From: Prolixibacteraceae bacterium
Lineage (GTDB): Bacteria; Bacteroidota; Bacteroidia; Bacteroidales; Prolixibacteraceae
DNA length: 64,000 nt
Reading direction: 5' to 3'
Assembly: GCA_003506435.1 (NCBI GenBank)
Contig: DOAQ01000036.1
Span: forward strand, 62,001 to 126,000
How positions within the stretch are numbered: position 1 is the first letter of the stretch; each line of letters starts with the position of its first letter. The translations under genes were made by a program, and so were the position numbers. The notes beneath the pieces were generated by a model that saw only the letters and a program-made list of their open reading frames with translations, ran no database searches and was not told the DNA's origin. Of the stretch, positions 44,611 through 53,374 are shown in pieces.

Positions 44611-46932
44611 ATGAGCTTATTTATAAAATTTCAAAAAACACTTTCTGCCATCGTGTTGGCATTTATAATAAATGTTTCTGCATCGGGTCAACAGCCGGTT
44701 TATCTTGACTCTGCCCAGCCGATCGGAAAAAGGGTCGAAGACCTGCTTTCGCGGATGACGCTCGAAGAAAAAATCGGGCAACTGAATATGACTTCCGTTT
44801 TCAGGATTCCCAAAGATACTATTGGCAGGCGCGAAGCGTGCAAACGTTTTGCCGAAGGGAAATTAGTCCCCGGGGTAGGGCCGGCCGGAGGTTTTTTCGG
44901 CACATCAAGAATGTTTAAAGAAGGCGCACGGCAACAGGCTGAGTACTTAAACGAACTTCAAAAAATTGCAACAGAAAAAACACGGTTGAAAATACCATTG
45001 CTGTTTACTGAAGAAGGAACTCACGGACTCATGGCGCCGGGGGCAACCGTTTTCCCCGAAGGGCTGGCAATCGGAAGCGCCTGGAACATGGATTTGGTAA
45101 GGAAAATTTATGCAGTTGCTGCTAAAGAGGCCAGGGCAATTGGTGCCCATGAATTAGGGACCCTTGTTATTGAACCGATCAGAGACCCGCGGTTAGGGCG
45201 CAATGAAGAAGGCTACAGCGAGGACCCTTACTTTTGTTCGCAAATGGCCGAAGCTATTGTTGAAGGAATGCAGGGTGACGATATTTCGGCCAACGACAAA
45301 GCTATAGCAGTCTTATGCCATTTCCCTGGGCAAAGCGAACCTGTGGGCGGCCTTGAACGGGGGCCGATGGAAATTTCAGAGAGGAAATTAAGGGAAGTAT
45401 TCCTCCCGCCCTGGGTGGCCGGGATTAAAAAGGCCGGAGCACTGGGCGTGATGGCTACTTACCCTACGATAGATGGCGAACCTGCACATGTTTCGGAAAA
45501 GCTGCTGACAAAAATTTTACGTGAAGAACTGGGATTTGCCGGGCTGGTGTTGTGCGAAGGAGAAGGGCTGAAAATCCCGATTTATGAGAAAATTGTTTCG
45601 ACAATGAAAGAATCCGGCGAATTATGTATTAAAGCCGGAATTGATGTCAGTATCTGGTTCGAAGAAGGGTACTTATACCCGATGGTTGAAAATGTCAGGG
45701 AAGGTAAGGTTTCGATGGAAACAATCGACAGGTCGGTCCGGCGGGTATTAAGGATCAAGTATTTGCTGGGTTTGTTCGATAATTCCTACGTTGACACAGA
45801 AAGGGCAGCCAAGGTTAGCAATACTCCTGAAAGCCGGGAATTAGCTCTTCAGTCTGCCCGCGAAGGGATTGTATTGCTGAAAAACAAAAACAACCTCCTT
45901 CCGCTGGACAAGAATATAAAATCGATTGCCATTATTGGCCCGAATGCCCATTCAAAAGTGAACCAGCTTGGCGATTATGTTTCGGGTACAATAATACAGG
46001 ATGTTTCAACGGTTCTGGATGGGATAAAAAATAAGGTTTCGCCGCAAACAAAAGTCAATTATGTAAAAGGCTGCGAAATATTAGGCGATGAAATCAATGA
46101 GATCAGGAACGCTCAAAAAGCTGCAAAAGAATCGGAATTAGCGGTTGTTGTTGTAGGCGAAAACCGCAGGACTGTGGGCGAGCCTTGCGATGTATTCGAT
46201 CTCGGTTTGACCGGGCTTCAGCAACAACTTGTCGAAGCCGTTTATAAAACCGGGACTCCGACGATTGTAGTACTCATCAACGGAAGGGCGCTTTCAATTA
46301 ACTGGATCGACGAGAATATCCCGGCAATCGTTGAAGCCTGGAATTGCGGAGAACAGGGCGGGAATGCTGTGGCCGACGTCCTTTTCGGAGATTACAATCC
46401 AAGTGGCAAACTACCGGTTTCTTTTCCGAAACATACCGGACAACTGCCGATCTATTACAACTATAAACCTTCAAAGGAATTCTGGCTAAATGAAGACGTT
46501 GATAAATGGGCCGAACTTTACGTAAAAGATCAAATCAGACCTCTTTACGAATTTGGATTCGGGCTGAGTTATACGGAATTTGAATACAGCAACCTCCAAA
46601 TTTCGCCATCTGAAATTGGACCTGCCGGCGAAGTTTATATCAGCGCTGATGTGCAGAATACAGGGAAAAAAGAAGGGGCAGAAATTGTCCAGTTGTACTT
46701 CGATGACGAAATAAGTTCGATGTCAACACCCGTCAAAGAACTTCGGGGATTTGAAAAAGTTAGCCTTGCCCCAGGCGAGAAAAAAACTGTCCGGTTTAAA
46801 CTTACATCCGGGCAAATTTCATTCCTCGACAGAAACCTGAAGCCGGTTGTTGAGCCGGGAGTGTTTGAAGTGATGGTAGGCAGTTCGTCTGAAGACATCC
46901 GGCTGAAAGGCGAATTTAGTGTAAAAAAATAA
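44611..46932 (+). CDS. GH3 glycoside hydrolase
   Basis: 773 residues, a close paralogue of the GH3 part of the preceding gene (shared VEDLLSRMTLEEK, GTLVIEP, ISERKLREVFLPPW, NCGEQGGNAVADVLFGDYNPSG), with its own signal peptide (TLSAIVLAFIINVSASGQ) instead of the NodB domain. The nucleophile-region residue is E316 in LVLCEGEGL, again Glu rather than Asp. GH3 domains: N-terminal barrel, alpha/beta sandwich and Fn3-like tail. Family members are exo-beta-glycosidases (glucosidase, xylosidase, hexosaminidase); the specificity here is unknown. Confidence 0.92.
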   Translation: MSLFIKFQKTLSAIVLAFIINVSASGQQPVYLDSAQPIGKRVEDLLSRMTLEEKIGQLNMTSVFRIPKDTIGRREACKRFAEGKLVPGVGPAGGFFGTSRMFKEGARQQAEYLNELQKIATEKTRLKIPLLFTEEGTHGLMAPGATVFPEGLAIGSAWNMDLVRKIYAVAAKEARAIGAHELGTLVIEPIRDPRLGRNEEGYSEDPYFCSQMAEAIVEGMQGDDISANDKAIAVLCHFPGQSEPVGGLERGPMEISERKLREVFLPPWVAGIKKAGALGVMATYPTIDGEPAHVSEKLLTKILREELGFAGLVLCEGEGLKIPIYEKIVSTMKESGELCIKAGIDVSIWFEEGYLYPMVENVREGKVSMETIDRSVRRVLRIKYLLGLFDNSYVDTERAAKVSNTPESRELALQSAREGIVLLKNKNNLLPLDKNIKSIAIIGPNAHSKVNQLGDYVSGTIIQDVSTVLDGIKNKVSPQTKVNYVKGCEILGDEINEIRNAQKAAKESELAVVVVGENRRTVGEPCDVFDLGLTGLQQQLVEAVYKTGTPTIVVLINGRALSINWIDENIPAIVEAWNCGEQGGNAVADVLFGDYNPSGKLPVSFPKHTGQLPIYYNYKPSKEFWLNEDVDKWAELYVKDQIRPLYEFGFGLSYTEFEYSNLQISPSEIGPAGEVYISADVQNTGKKEGAEIVQLYFDDEISSMSTPVKELRGFEKVSLAPGEKKTVRFKLTSGQISFLDRNLKPVVEPGVFEVMVGSSSEDIRLKGEFSVKK

Positions 46933-46937
46933 GATAT

Positions 46938-47726
46938 ATGAAACAGCACATCTACAGTATTATCTTTCTTATCATGGTGGGTTGCGCCCCATCCCGGCAT
47001 ATTGTAAATGAACATGTTCTGGATTTTCCTTCTGAAATTAAGTACGCCAAAACTTATGGCGGCCATTTGCAAGGTTTCACCACTGACTACCAATCTTTCC
47101 TGTACTGGTCGCATACAACCCAACTGGTAAAAACAGATTTTAGAGAAAATATTGTCAAAGTAATTGATGTGTCCAGCCATCACGGCGATCCGGAATATTA
47201 CAATGGGCGTATCTATGTTGCGGTAAACCTGGGGCTTTTTAACGAGGAACCCGGGCTGGCCGATTCATGGGTTTATGTGTATGATGCAAAAGACCTTGGC
47301 TTTATAAAAAAATATTCTGTTCCCGAAGTTATTCATGGCGCCGGTGGAATAGCTATCCATGATAAAAAAGTAATGATTGTGGGGGGCTTGCCCGGCTCCG
47401 GCAAATATTCCAAAAATCCGGTTTATGAATACAATCTCGATTTTGAATTGCAGAAAGTACATTGGCTGGAATCGGGCTACACCTATAAAGGAATCCAGAT
47501 TGCGACTTATTACAATGGTTACTGGTATTTCGGATGTTACGGCAATGCGGGGAAATCATTAAATCCGGTCGTGCTGAAAACCATGTTGGTTGATGGCAAT
47601 CTTCAACTTACTAAAATTTACGATCTCGATTTTTCGCACGGTATGATAGGTCTGTCCGGCAATAGATGGCTTGTTTCAAATAAAACATTCGATAAAATGG
47701 CAAAAGCTGTTGAATTCGGCGAATAG
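46938..47726 (+). CDS. Small secreted lipoprotein, beta-propeller-like, unknown function
   Basis: 262 residues with lipoprotein signal IYSIIFLIMVGC (Cys about residue 16). The sequence has repeated hydrophobic/aromatic strands (GGHLQGFTTDYQSFLYWSHT, YYNGRIYVAVNLG, VIHGAGGIAIHDKKVMIVGG, YYNGYWYFGCYG, GMIGLSGNRWLV) consistent with a small propeller, but no catalytic motif is recognised. It starts 5 nt after the GH3 stop and precedes the second OPA-type permease, so it is likely part of the same operon. Confidence 0.6.
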   Translation: MKQHIYSIIFLIMVGCAPSRHIVNEHVLDFPSEIKYAKTYGGHLQGFTTDYQSFLYWSHTTQLVKTDFRENIVKVIDVSSHHGDPEYYNGRIYVAVNLGLFNEEPGLADSWVYVYDAKDLGFIKKYSVPEVIHGAGGIAIHDKKVMIVGGLPGSGKYSKNPVYEYNLDFELQKVHWLESGYTYKGIQIATYYNGYWYFGCYGNAGKSLNPVVLKTMLVDGNLQLTKIYDLDFSHGMIGLSGNRWLVSNKTFDKMAKAVEFGE

Positions 47727-47772
47727 CTGCCGCATTGATGTGATATTCAAAAACACTAACAAATCGCTTCTT

Positions 47773-49128
47773 ATGAAATTAAATTCATTATTTCATGTTA
47801 TCGACTATTTCAAGACTGGCCCTGATCTTGAGGTGATTCAGGATGAACAAACAGTAAAAAGGATTTATGAACGTAAGCGCTGGGCCGTTTTTCTTACATT
47901 GATAATTGGGTTTGGTTTTTTTTATACATGCAGGTTAAGTTTTTCCGTAGCCAAAAAGCCAATGCTCGATGCCGGGATTCTTGACCCGGTGCAAATGGGG
48001 ATTATCGGCGCGGTATTGCTGTATGTATATGCGATAGGCAAATTTGTGAACGGCCTACTTGCCGACTATGCCAATATCCGGAAATTTATGTCAATTGCTT
48101 TATTTTGCTCCGCTATATTGAACCTGATTTTCGGTTTTACAAGCCTGTTCGTTCTTTTTGTTATAATATGGGCTTTAAACGGGTGGTTCCAGTCAATCGG
48201 ATCGGCTCCCAGCGTGGTTTCAATATGCCAGTGGTTCAGCAACAAGGAGAGGGGTACCCGTTATGGGATATGGGCAGGTGCGCACAACCTGGGGGAAGGG
48301 CTCACATTTGTAGGGACATCTTTTCTTATCAGTATGATGGGCTGGCGGTGGGGGTTTATCGGCCCTGGCATCGTGTGCCTGCTGGTTTCATCAATCATGT
48401 TTTTTAACCTTGCCGACCGGCCACAGACGTATGGCTTGCCTATCGTGGCCGATTATAAAAAAGATTACTCGGCAGGCAAACCGTTAAACGAATCGACCGG
48501 GAAATTACAACGGATGGTTTTGAAACGCCCGATTATCTGGATACTTGGCCTCAGTAGCGCCCTGATGTATGTTTGCCGGTATGGCATTCACAGTTGGGGA
48601 CCTCTGTATTTACAGGAAGTGAAGAATTACTCCATTGTCGAATCGGGTGTTATAATCGGTGCAAATACGGTTATTGGCTTATTGGGAGCAGTAACATCAG
48701 GACTGATTTCTGATAAATTTTTCCATTCAAAACGGAATATACCGACTTTGTTGTACGGGATATTACTGACCGGTTCGCTTACTATGCTGATGCTGGTACC
48801 CCCGGGTCACCGTTGGCTCGATATTATAGCAATAGGAGGTTTCGAATTTGCTATCGGTGGGCTGATTGTCTTTTTGGCCGGGTTGATAGCGGTTGATGTT
48901 ATGCCCAAAAAGGCAGCCGGTGCAGTGAAGGGTTTGATAGGGCTTTTCAGCTATTTAGGTGCGGCAACGCAGGACTGGATCAGTGGTTTTTTAATTGATT
49001 CCGGTAAAATTGTGACGGGCAGTGAAACGAACTACAACTTCGACAAGGTGTTTTATTTCTGGATCGGTGCTTCTGTTGTGTCATTATTCCTGGCTTGCTT
49101 TGCCTGGAACATTAAACCACAGGAATGA
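47773..49128 (+). CDS. MFS transporter, organophosphate:Pi antiporter (UhpC/GlpT-like) type
   Basis: About 451 residues with twelve predicted membrane helices. FFYTCRLSFSVAKKPMLDAGILDP, NGLLADYANIRKFM, GWFQSIGSAPSVVSICQWFSNKERGTRYGIWAGAHNLGEG and PKKAAGAVKGLIGLFSYLGAATQDWISG are OPA-family signatures seen in UhpC, UhpT and GlpT. ATG 47773 is used because the longer frame upstream overlaps the lipoprotein gene and lacks family similarity. The longer hydrophilic N-terminus resembles the UhpC/sensor-like branch. It closes the enzyme block and probably imports sugar phosphates or glycerol-phosphate-like products. Confidence 0.85.
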   Translation: MKLNSLFHVIDYFKTGPDLEVIQDEQTVKRIYERKRWAVFLTLIIGFGFFYTCRLSFSVAKKPMLDAGILDPVQMGIIGAVLLYVYAIGKFVNGLLADYANIRKFMSIALFCSAILNLIFGFTSLFVLFVIIWALNGWFQSIGSAPSVVSICQWFSNKERGTRYGIWAGAHNLGEGLTFVGTSFLISMMGWRWGFIGPGIVCLLVSSIMFFNLADRPQTYGLPIVADYKKDYSAGKPLNESTGKLQRMVLKRPIIWILGLSSALMYVCRYGIHSWGPLYLQEVKNYSIVESGVIIGANTVIGLLGAVTSGLISDKFFHSKRNIPTLLYGILLTGSLTMLMLVPPGHRWLDIIAIGGFEFAIGGLIVFLAGLIAVDVMPKKAAGAVKGLIGLFSYLGAATQDWISGFLIDSGKIVTGSETNYNFDKVFYFWIGASVVSLFLACFAWNIKPQE

Positions 49129-49140
49129 AAATTGGACTGT

Positions 49141-49170
49141 AAAAAGAAGAGGCCTGTCCTCCGACAGGCC
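49141..49170 (-). terminator. Terminator for the amt operon
   Basis: Perfect 8-bp stem GGCCTGTC-CTCC-GACAGGCC (49151-49170). Read on the minus strand it is followed by TCTTCTTTTT, a T-rich tract, about 36 nt after the Amt stop. The plus-strand side lacks a T-run, so termination is expected mainly for the leftward operon. Confidence 0.8.
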
Positions 49171-49206
49171 CCCATGAGAAAGCTACAGACTTAAAGGCTG
49201 AAGAAA

Positions 49207-50463
49207 TTAATTGTAAGCACTTTCACCGTGTTCGTAGATATCCAAACCTTCTTCTTCGATCCGTTTTGGAACTCTCAATCCAACAGTTGCTTTTAATATT
49301 TTAAAGAGAATAAATCCGGTAGCCAGAGCCCATGCGGCTACGCTTATCACGCCAATCAACTGAGAAACGAGTTGAGCAGTTCCATGTCCGTAAAATAAAC
49401 CTGTTGATTCTGAAAATAAGCCAACCATAATGGTTCCTAAAGCTCCGCATATTCCGTGAACAGATACTGCACCAACTGGGTCGTCAATACGAAGTGTATT
49501 ATCGATAAAAGTTACGGCATAAACCAATACAGTTCCGGCAATAAGACCAATAAGGATAGCTCCGGTAGCTGTAACAACAGCACATCCGGCCGTTACACCA
49601 ACCAATCCGGCAAGGGCACCGTTTAGTGCGAAACTCAAACTGGGCTTTCCCCATCTCATCCAACTGATACCCAGACCTGCCAATGCGCCAGCAGCACCTG
49701 CCATGTTGGTTGTTATAAATATATGAGAAATGGCTGTCGCATTTGCTGCACCAGATGCTGCTAATTGTGATCCGGGATTAAATCCAAACCAACCGATCCA
49801 CAGGATGAATACTCCAAGAGTTCCGTAAGGAATGTTGTGTCCGGGAATAGCATTAACTTTCTTGCCGTTATATTTACCTAAGCGTGGACCTAAAATGATA
49901 GCTCCGGTTAAGGCAATCATACCTCCTACCATGTGAACAACAGTTGATCCGGCAAAGTCAACAAAAGGTGTTGATAGTTGAGATAACCAGCCTCCGCCCC
50001 AGATCCAGTGACCGGAAACCGGGTAGATTACAGCGGAAATTATCAAAGAAAAAATCAGGTAAGATTTAAATTCTGTACGCTCGGCCATGGCGCCGGAAAC
50101 AATTGTTGCAGCAGTGGCGGCAAATACTGTTTGGAAAATCAGGAAGGCTTCGGCAGGAATACCACCAGTCCATCCGTTTTTGAAGAATAAATCAGGAGTT
50201 CCGATAATACCGCTAATGTCAGCTCCGAACATCAGGCCAAAACCTAGAATCCAGAAGATAATTGAACCTACTGCAAAGTCCATCAGATTTTTATAGAGAA
50301 TATTTACTGTGTTTTTTGATCGGGTAAATCCGGCTTCAACAAAAGCAAATCCGGCTTGCATGAAGAATACCAATGCTGCGGTAACCAGTACCCATACTGT
50401 ATCTATTGATCTAGCCATATCCGCTGCGGATTGGGCTAAAGATGTGAGTGTTACTTCGTCCAT
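49207..50463 (-). CDS. amt: Ammonium transporter (Amt family)
   Basis: 418-residue ammonium channel with about 11 membrane segments. Signatures: VFFMQAGFAFVEAGFTRSKN, TVNILYKNLMDFAVGSIIFW and FAATAATIVSGAMAERTEF, followed by FVDFAGSTVVHMVGG and VHGICGALGTIMVGLF with the pore histidines. It is the third gene of a leftward operon after a porin-like gene and the P-II gene. P-II normally blocks Amt when nitrogen is sufficient. A terminator follows. Confidence 0.96.
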   Translation of the reverse strand: MDEVTLTSLAQSAADMARSIDTVWVLVTAALVFFMQAGFAFVEAGFTRSKNTVNILYKNLMDFAVGSIIFWILGFGLMFGADISGIIGTPDLFFKNGWTGGIPAEAFLIFQTVFAATAATIVSGAMAERTEFKSYLIFSLIISAVIYPVSGHWIWGGGWLSQLSTPFVDFAGSTVVHMVGGMIALTGAIILGPRLGKYNGKKVNAIPGHNIPYGTLGVFILWIGWFGFNPGSQLAASGAANATAISHIFITTNMAGAAGALAGLGISWMRWGKPSLSFALNGALAGLVGVTAGCAVVTATGAILIGLIAGTVLVYAVTFIDNTLRIDDPVGAVSVHGICGALGTIMVGLFSESTGLFYGHGTAQLVSQLIGVISVAAWALATGFILFKILKATVGLRVPKRIEEEGLDIYEHGESAYN

Positions 50464-50486
50464 GATAATAAAATTTCGGTTTGTTT

Positions 50487-50843
50487 TTAAATTTCTTTCC
50501 CTTTGATGAATAATGATTCGTCGCCAAATTCCCCGGTACGGATGCGGTAAGATTCGTCGATAGTTGAAACGAATACTTTTCCATCCCCGATTTCTCCGGT
50601 TCTGGCCGATTTCATGATGGCCAAAACTGTTTTTTCCACATTTTTGTCGCGAACGATTATGGATAGGATGGTGCGTTCGATGGTGCTGGTGTCGTAAACA
50701 ACGCCGCGGTATACACGACCTTCACGGGTTTGTCCAACTCCGCGCACATCCCAGAAGGAGAAGAATTCTATTCCTGCTTCGTTGAGGGCTTCTTTTACCT
50801 CTTCAAATTTGGTTTTTCTAATTATTGCTTCAATCTTTTTCAT
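50487..50843 (-). CDS. glnK: P-II nitrogen regulatory protein
   Basis: 118 residues, complete P-II family protein. MKKIEAIIRKTKFEEVKEAL at the start, the T-loop with YRGVVY (the Tyr usually uridylylated is kept), B-loop RTGEIGDGKVFV and C-loop RIRTGEFG. The T-loop appears one residue shorter than in E. coli GlnK, and the usual NFLPK stretch after the Tyr is replaced by TSTIER. It is encoded next to amt, so glnK rather than glnB is the likely role: gating of Amt and reporting ATP/ADP/2-oxoglutarate state. Confidence 0.93.
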   Translation of the reverse strand: MKKIEAIIRKTKFEEVKEALNEAGIEFFSFWDVRGVGQTREGRVYRGVVYDTSTIERTILSIIVRDKNVEKTVLAIMKSARTGEIGDGKVFVSTIDESYRIRTGEFGDESLFIKGKEI

Positions 50844-50864
50844 AATTCTGTGCTTTTTGAGTTT

Positions 50865-51506
50865 TTATAAAGAAATTCCAACTACGATATGGAACTGCTC
50901 TGTTGATGGGTTCAAAATAACAGAACCGGAGACTGGGAGTGAGAAAGAATCAGTTATTTTAATTTCTTTGGAAGTGCCTATTCCAAGGTTGCATACCGAG
51001 AAATCACCATCGCTTGTGTACGCGCCATCGCCGGCACCGGCAAACAATTTTACGGAATTAAGCTTAAGGCCAGCCTCAAAATAAATATCTTCGGCATTGG
51101 TCATGTATGCCCCAAGCAATGAGAATTTGCCAAGTCCAAGACTAACTGCTGGTTCAAAAAAGTGGAAATCGCCATCCAGCCATTCGGACCCGGCTCCCGG
51201 AAAATAGTAATCGGTAACGGTGAAAGTTAATGAGCTGTTTTCTCCAAGGTTGAAACCATAGCTTGCATAGAGGTCAGCTTCCATTGCTTCGTTTTCCGAG
51301 AAACAGTAGGAACCCCAGGCTCCAATTGCAAATCCTCCGGCGCTAAACTTAACAGATGGCTGAAGTGCAGGTCCCGATCCGAATTTGGTGCCTCTCCATA
51401 CATAACTGCTGTATAAATCAACACCGGTACTCCACTCCTGGGCTTTTGTTGTTAACGATGTTACAGCAAGTAATCCTACAATCAATAATGTAAATGTTCT
51501 TCTCAT
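50865..51506 (-). CDS. Putative outer-membrane porin (TorF/Gcw_chp-like)
   Basis: 213 residues with signal MRRTFTLLIVGLLAVTSLTTKA. Alternating beta strands with aromatic girdles (GVDLYSSYVWRGTKFGSG, ALQPSVKFSAGGFAIGAWGSY, ADLYASYGFNLGENSS) and a C-terminal HIVVGISL point to a small barrel. Such proteins are found with amt-glnK in several Bacteroidota. It is the first gene of the leftward operon and may raise outer-membrane permeability for ammonium or related nitrogen compounds (inference). Confidence 0.75.
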   Translation of the reverse strand: MRRTFTLLIVGLLAVTSLTTKAQEWSTGVDLYSSYVWRGTKFGSGPALQPSVKFSAGGFAIGAWGSYCFSENEAMEADLYASYGFNLGENSSLTFTVTDYYFPGAGSEWLDGDFHFFEPAVSLGLGKFSLLGAYMTNAEDIYFEAGLKLNSVKLFAGAGDGAYTSDGDFSVCNLGIGTSKEIKITDSFSLPVSGSVILNPSTEQFHIVVGISL

Positions 51507-51656
51507 GATCTTAATTTTTAGGGTTTAACATGTATTGTTCTTTTTATATTCTTATTACTGCCTTTTTGAGGGATGAATTATTTTTTTTACATATAATTTT
51601 TATATACCCCCGTTTTTTATATGATTGATGTTTCAAAAATATATAAATTTGAAATA

Positions 51657-51795
51657 GTCAGTGCGTTTTCAGTGGGGTATATCTGTGAAATAATACTTAA
51701 AAATGGATGTTGGTGTATTTTTGGATGAGCTATTTGCAAAAAATGGAATTGAATTTATTCCTAAAACCTCTGTTTTTACAGAGGTTTTGTTTTGT
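51657..51795 (+). ncRNA. Candidate small RNA ending at an intrinsic terminator
   Basis: A plus-strand -7-like box TAAATTTG (51644-51651) is followed about 110 nt later by a perfect terminator hairpin with no gene between. A transcript of roughly 140 nt is expected if the promoter works. A 39-codon frame (51703-51822) runs through the hairpin and so is unlikely to be the product. The -33 spacing (16 nt to a TTG) is poor. Purely a sequence-based guess. Confidence 0.3.
51763..51795 (+). terminator. Orphan intrinsic terminator
   Basis: Perfect 11-bp stem AAAACCTCTGT-TTTT-ACAGAGGTTTT followed by GTTTTGTTT. No annotated gene on the plus strand ends before it, and the neighbouring operon runs the other way. 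This implies an unannotated plus-strand transcript. Confidence 0.7.
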
Positions 51796-51933
51796 TTGGA
51801 TAAAAAATATTGTTTGTATTAAATAATTGTAAATAAAATGTCATAATGGTTTTGTTGTAATGATAATAGTAGAAAAAAGACAATTAAAATATAATTTAAA
51901 TGTGAAAAAGTTTATTTTTTTGATTGTATGCTG

Positions 51934-52029
51934 TCTGATTGTGATGATCCTGTGTGAAGCAAGATGATTTTGTTTCGCGATCTTCGGTTCTGAAGTTAAA
52001 AGCAGGAGTGGAATAGGGAATGATTTATA
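51934..52029 (-). pseudogene. Remnant of GT39 glycosyltransferase C-terminus
   Basis: Read on the minus strand, the frame gives YKSFPIPLLLLTSEPKIAKQ then NHLASHRIITIR, which aligns with the last residues of the GT39 protein at 54427-56085 (WKSFPIVPLLFTSDAETVKQ then DHLVRHKVIAIR). The stop codon of the intact gene has become CAG, so the frame runs on. Nothing upstream of this fragment resembles the rest of the gene. A deletion after duplication is the simplest explanation. Confidence 0.65.
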
Positions 52030-52174
52030 AATTTTCGGCATCTACCACTTTATTATTTTTATTAGATGATATTTTGGGGCACGGAATCAAAACATTTTTG
52101 ATGATACCACATTGCTTCACCGATAAAACTCCTAATTTTATGTTCCAATTTGTTTTATCCTAAAAACATGTACT

Positions 52175-53284
52175 ATGACGGTTTCCGAACAACCTTTTTA
52201 TTTTCGGGCAACGGTAAAGCTGTTGCTGACGAGCTTGATTATTGCCTTTCTGATTCTTGCGAAGAACATTCTCATCCCGCTGACGATAGCCGTGTTTTTT
52301 ACATTTTTACTGATGCCGGTATCGAAAAAACTGGAGAAGTGGCATTTCCCGAAAGTATTGGCCATACTGATCAGTATTGTTCTGGCCGTTGCCGTATTTG
52401 GGGCATTGCTTTACTTCTTCTATGCACAGGTTTTAAGTTTTGTCAACGACTGGCCTGTACTCGAAAAAACCATTTTGGGCAAGTGGGAGAGCCTTCAGCA
52501 ATTTATAAGTGAAACTTTTCATGTCAGCCGGATCGAGCAAACAGCCTGGATAACCACCAAAATTAAGGAGAATGCGAGTACCGGAGGAGTATTGGTTCTG
52601 GGAATTTTTTCGGCTACAACTTCGTTCCTGGCCAGTTTTTCGTTGATCCCGATTTATATTTTCTTTCTGACGTTTTATCAGGATAAATTTAAAGAGTTCG
52701 TAAAATTGATCACTCGCGATGATAAAACAGGTCATACATTGATGGTTGTTAAGAAAGTGTCGCAGGTGTCGCAAAAATACCTGATGGGAATTTTTCTGGA
52801 TGTGCTTATTCTTTCGGTTTTAAATTCAATCGGTTTCCTGATTCTCGGATTGCCTCATGCTATTTTGTTTGGAGTACTTACCTCGATGCTGAATATCATT
52901 CCATATATCGGTGTCCTGATTGGCAGTACCCTGCCGATTCTGATGGCTTTTCTGACTAAAGATGCGATGTTTTATACGCTGGCAGTTGCCGGAGTTTGCT
53001 TTTTTGTGCAGTTTCTCGACAATAATTTTATAACGCCCTACGTGGTAGGAAGCAGTGTTAGTATCAATCCGTTGACAGCGATAATTGTGCTGATTGCCAG
53101 TTCTCTCATCTGGGGAATTCCCGGAATGGTTCTTTCTTTGCCGCTGACAGGTATGGCCAAAGTCGTTTGCGATCATTTTGATTCACTCAGACCGTATGGT
53201 TTCTTATTGGGAGAAGAAGTCAATTTCAGCGAGCAGGAGCATGTTCAGGATAAAGTGATGAAAAAGTTTAGAAAGAAGAATTAA
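52175..53284 (+). CDS. AI-2E family (PerM-like) membrane transporter
   Basis: 369 residues with several long hydrophobic segments (LLLTSLIIAFLILAKNILIP, VLAILISIVLAVAVFGALLYF, VLILSVLNSIGFLILGLPHA, ALAVAGVCFFVQFLDNN) and family motifs GVLTSMLNIIPYIGVLIG and ITPYVVGSSVSINPL. Members are implicated in autoinducer-2 export or ion/proton transport; substrate prediction is not reliable. It is followed 90 nt later by a YtxH-type gene and is probably expressed separately from the leftward amt operon. Confidence 0.88.
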   Translation: MTVSEQPFYFRATVKLLLTSLIIAFLILAKNILIPLTIAVFFTFLLMPVSKKLEKWHFPKVLAILISIVLAVAVFGALLYFFYAQVLSFVNDWPVLEKTILGKWESLQQFISETFHVSRIEQTAWITTKIKENASTGGVLVLGIFSATTSFLASFSLIPIYIFFLTFYQDKFKEFVKLITRDDKTGHTLMVVKKVSQVSQKYLMGIFLDVLILSVLNSIGFLILGLPHAILFGVLTSMLNIIPYIGVLIGSTLPILMAFLTKDAMFYTLAVAGVCFFVQFLDNNFITPYVVGSSVSINPLTAIIVLIASSLIWGIPGMVLSLPLTGMAKVVCDHFDSLRPYGFLLGEEVNFSEQEHVQDKVMKKFRKKN

Positions 53285-53374
53285 TGGTTTTGTGCGTTCC
53301 CTTGCATTCCCGGCCAATTTTTGTTAATTTTCATTGTCGTAACATATATGTCTAAACAATTAAAATTTGAAGCT

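Larger units (their letters stand above)
51507..52174. other. Gene-poor 668-nt region with promoter, hairpin and pseudogene remnant
   Basis: AT-rich. It should carry the promoter of the leftward porin-glnK-amt operon and that of the AI-2E permease. Opposed -7-like boxes are seen at 51634-51641 (CAAAAATA, minus strand) and 51644-51651 (TAAATTTG, plus strand). It also holds an intrinsic terminator at 51763-51788, a decayed piece of a GT39 gene at 51934-52029, and a small inverted repeat ATCAAAA-CAT-TTTTGAT at 52086-52102. No complete protein gene is supported. Confidence 0.6.

Noticed and set aside
47671..47772. N-terminal extension of the second OPA permease
   Set aside because: It overlaps the lipoprotein gene and has no similarity to permease N-termini; ATG 47773 fits better.
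51703..51822. 39-codon plus-strand frame in the amt upstream gap
   Set aside because: It reads through the intrinsic terminator hairpin and has no coding signal.
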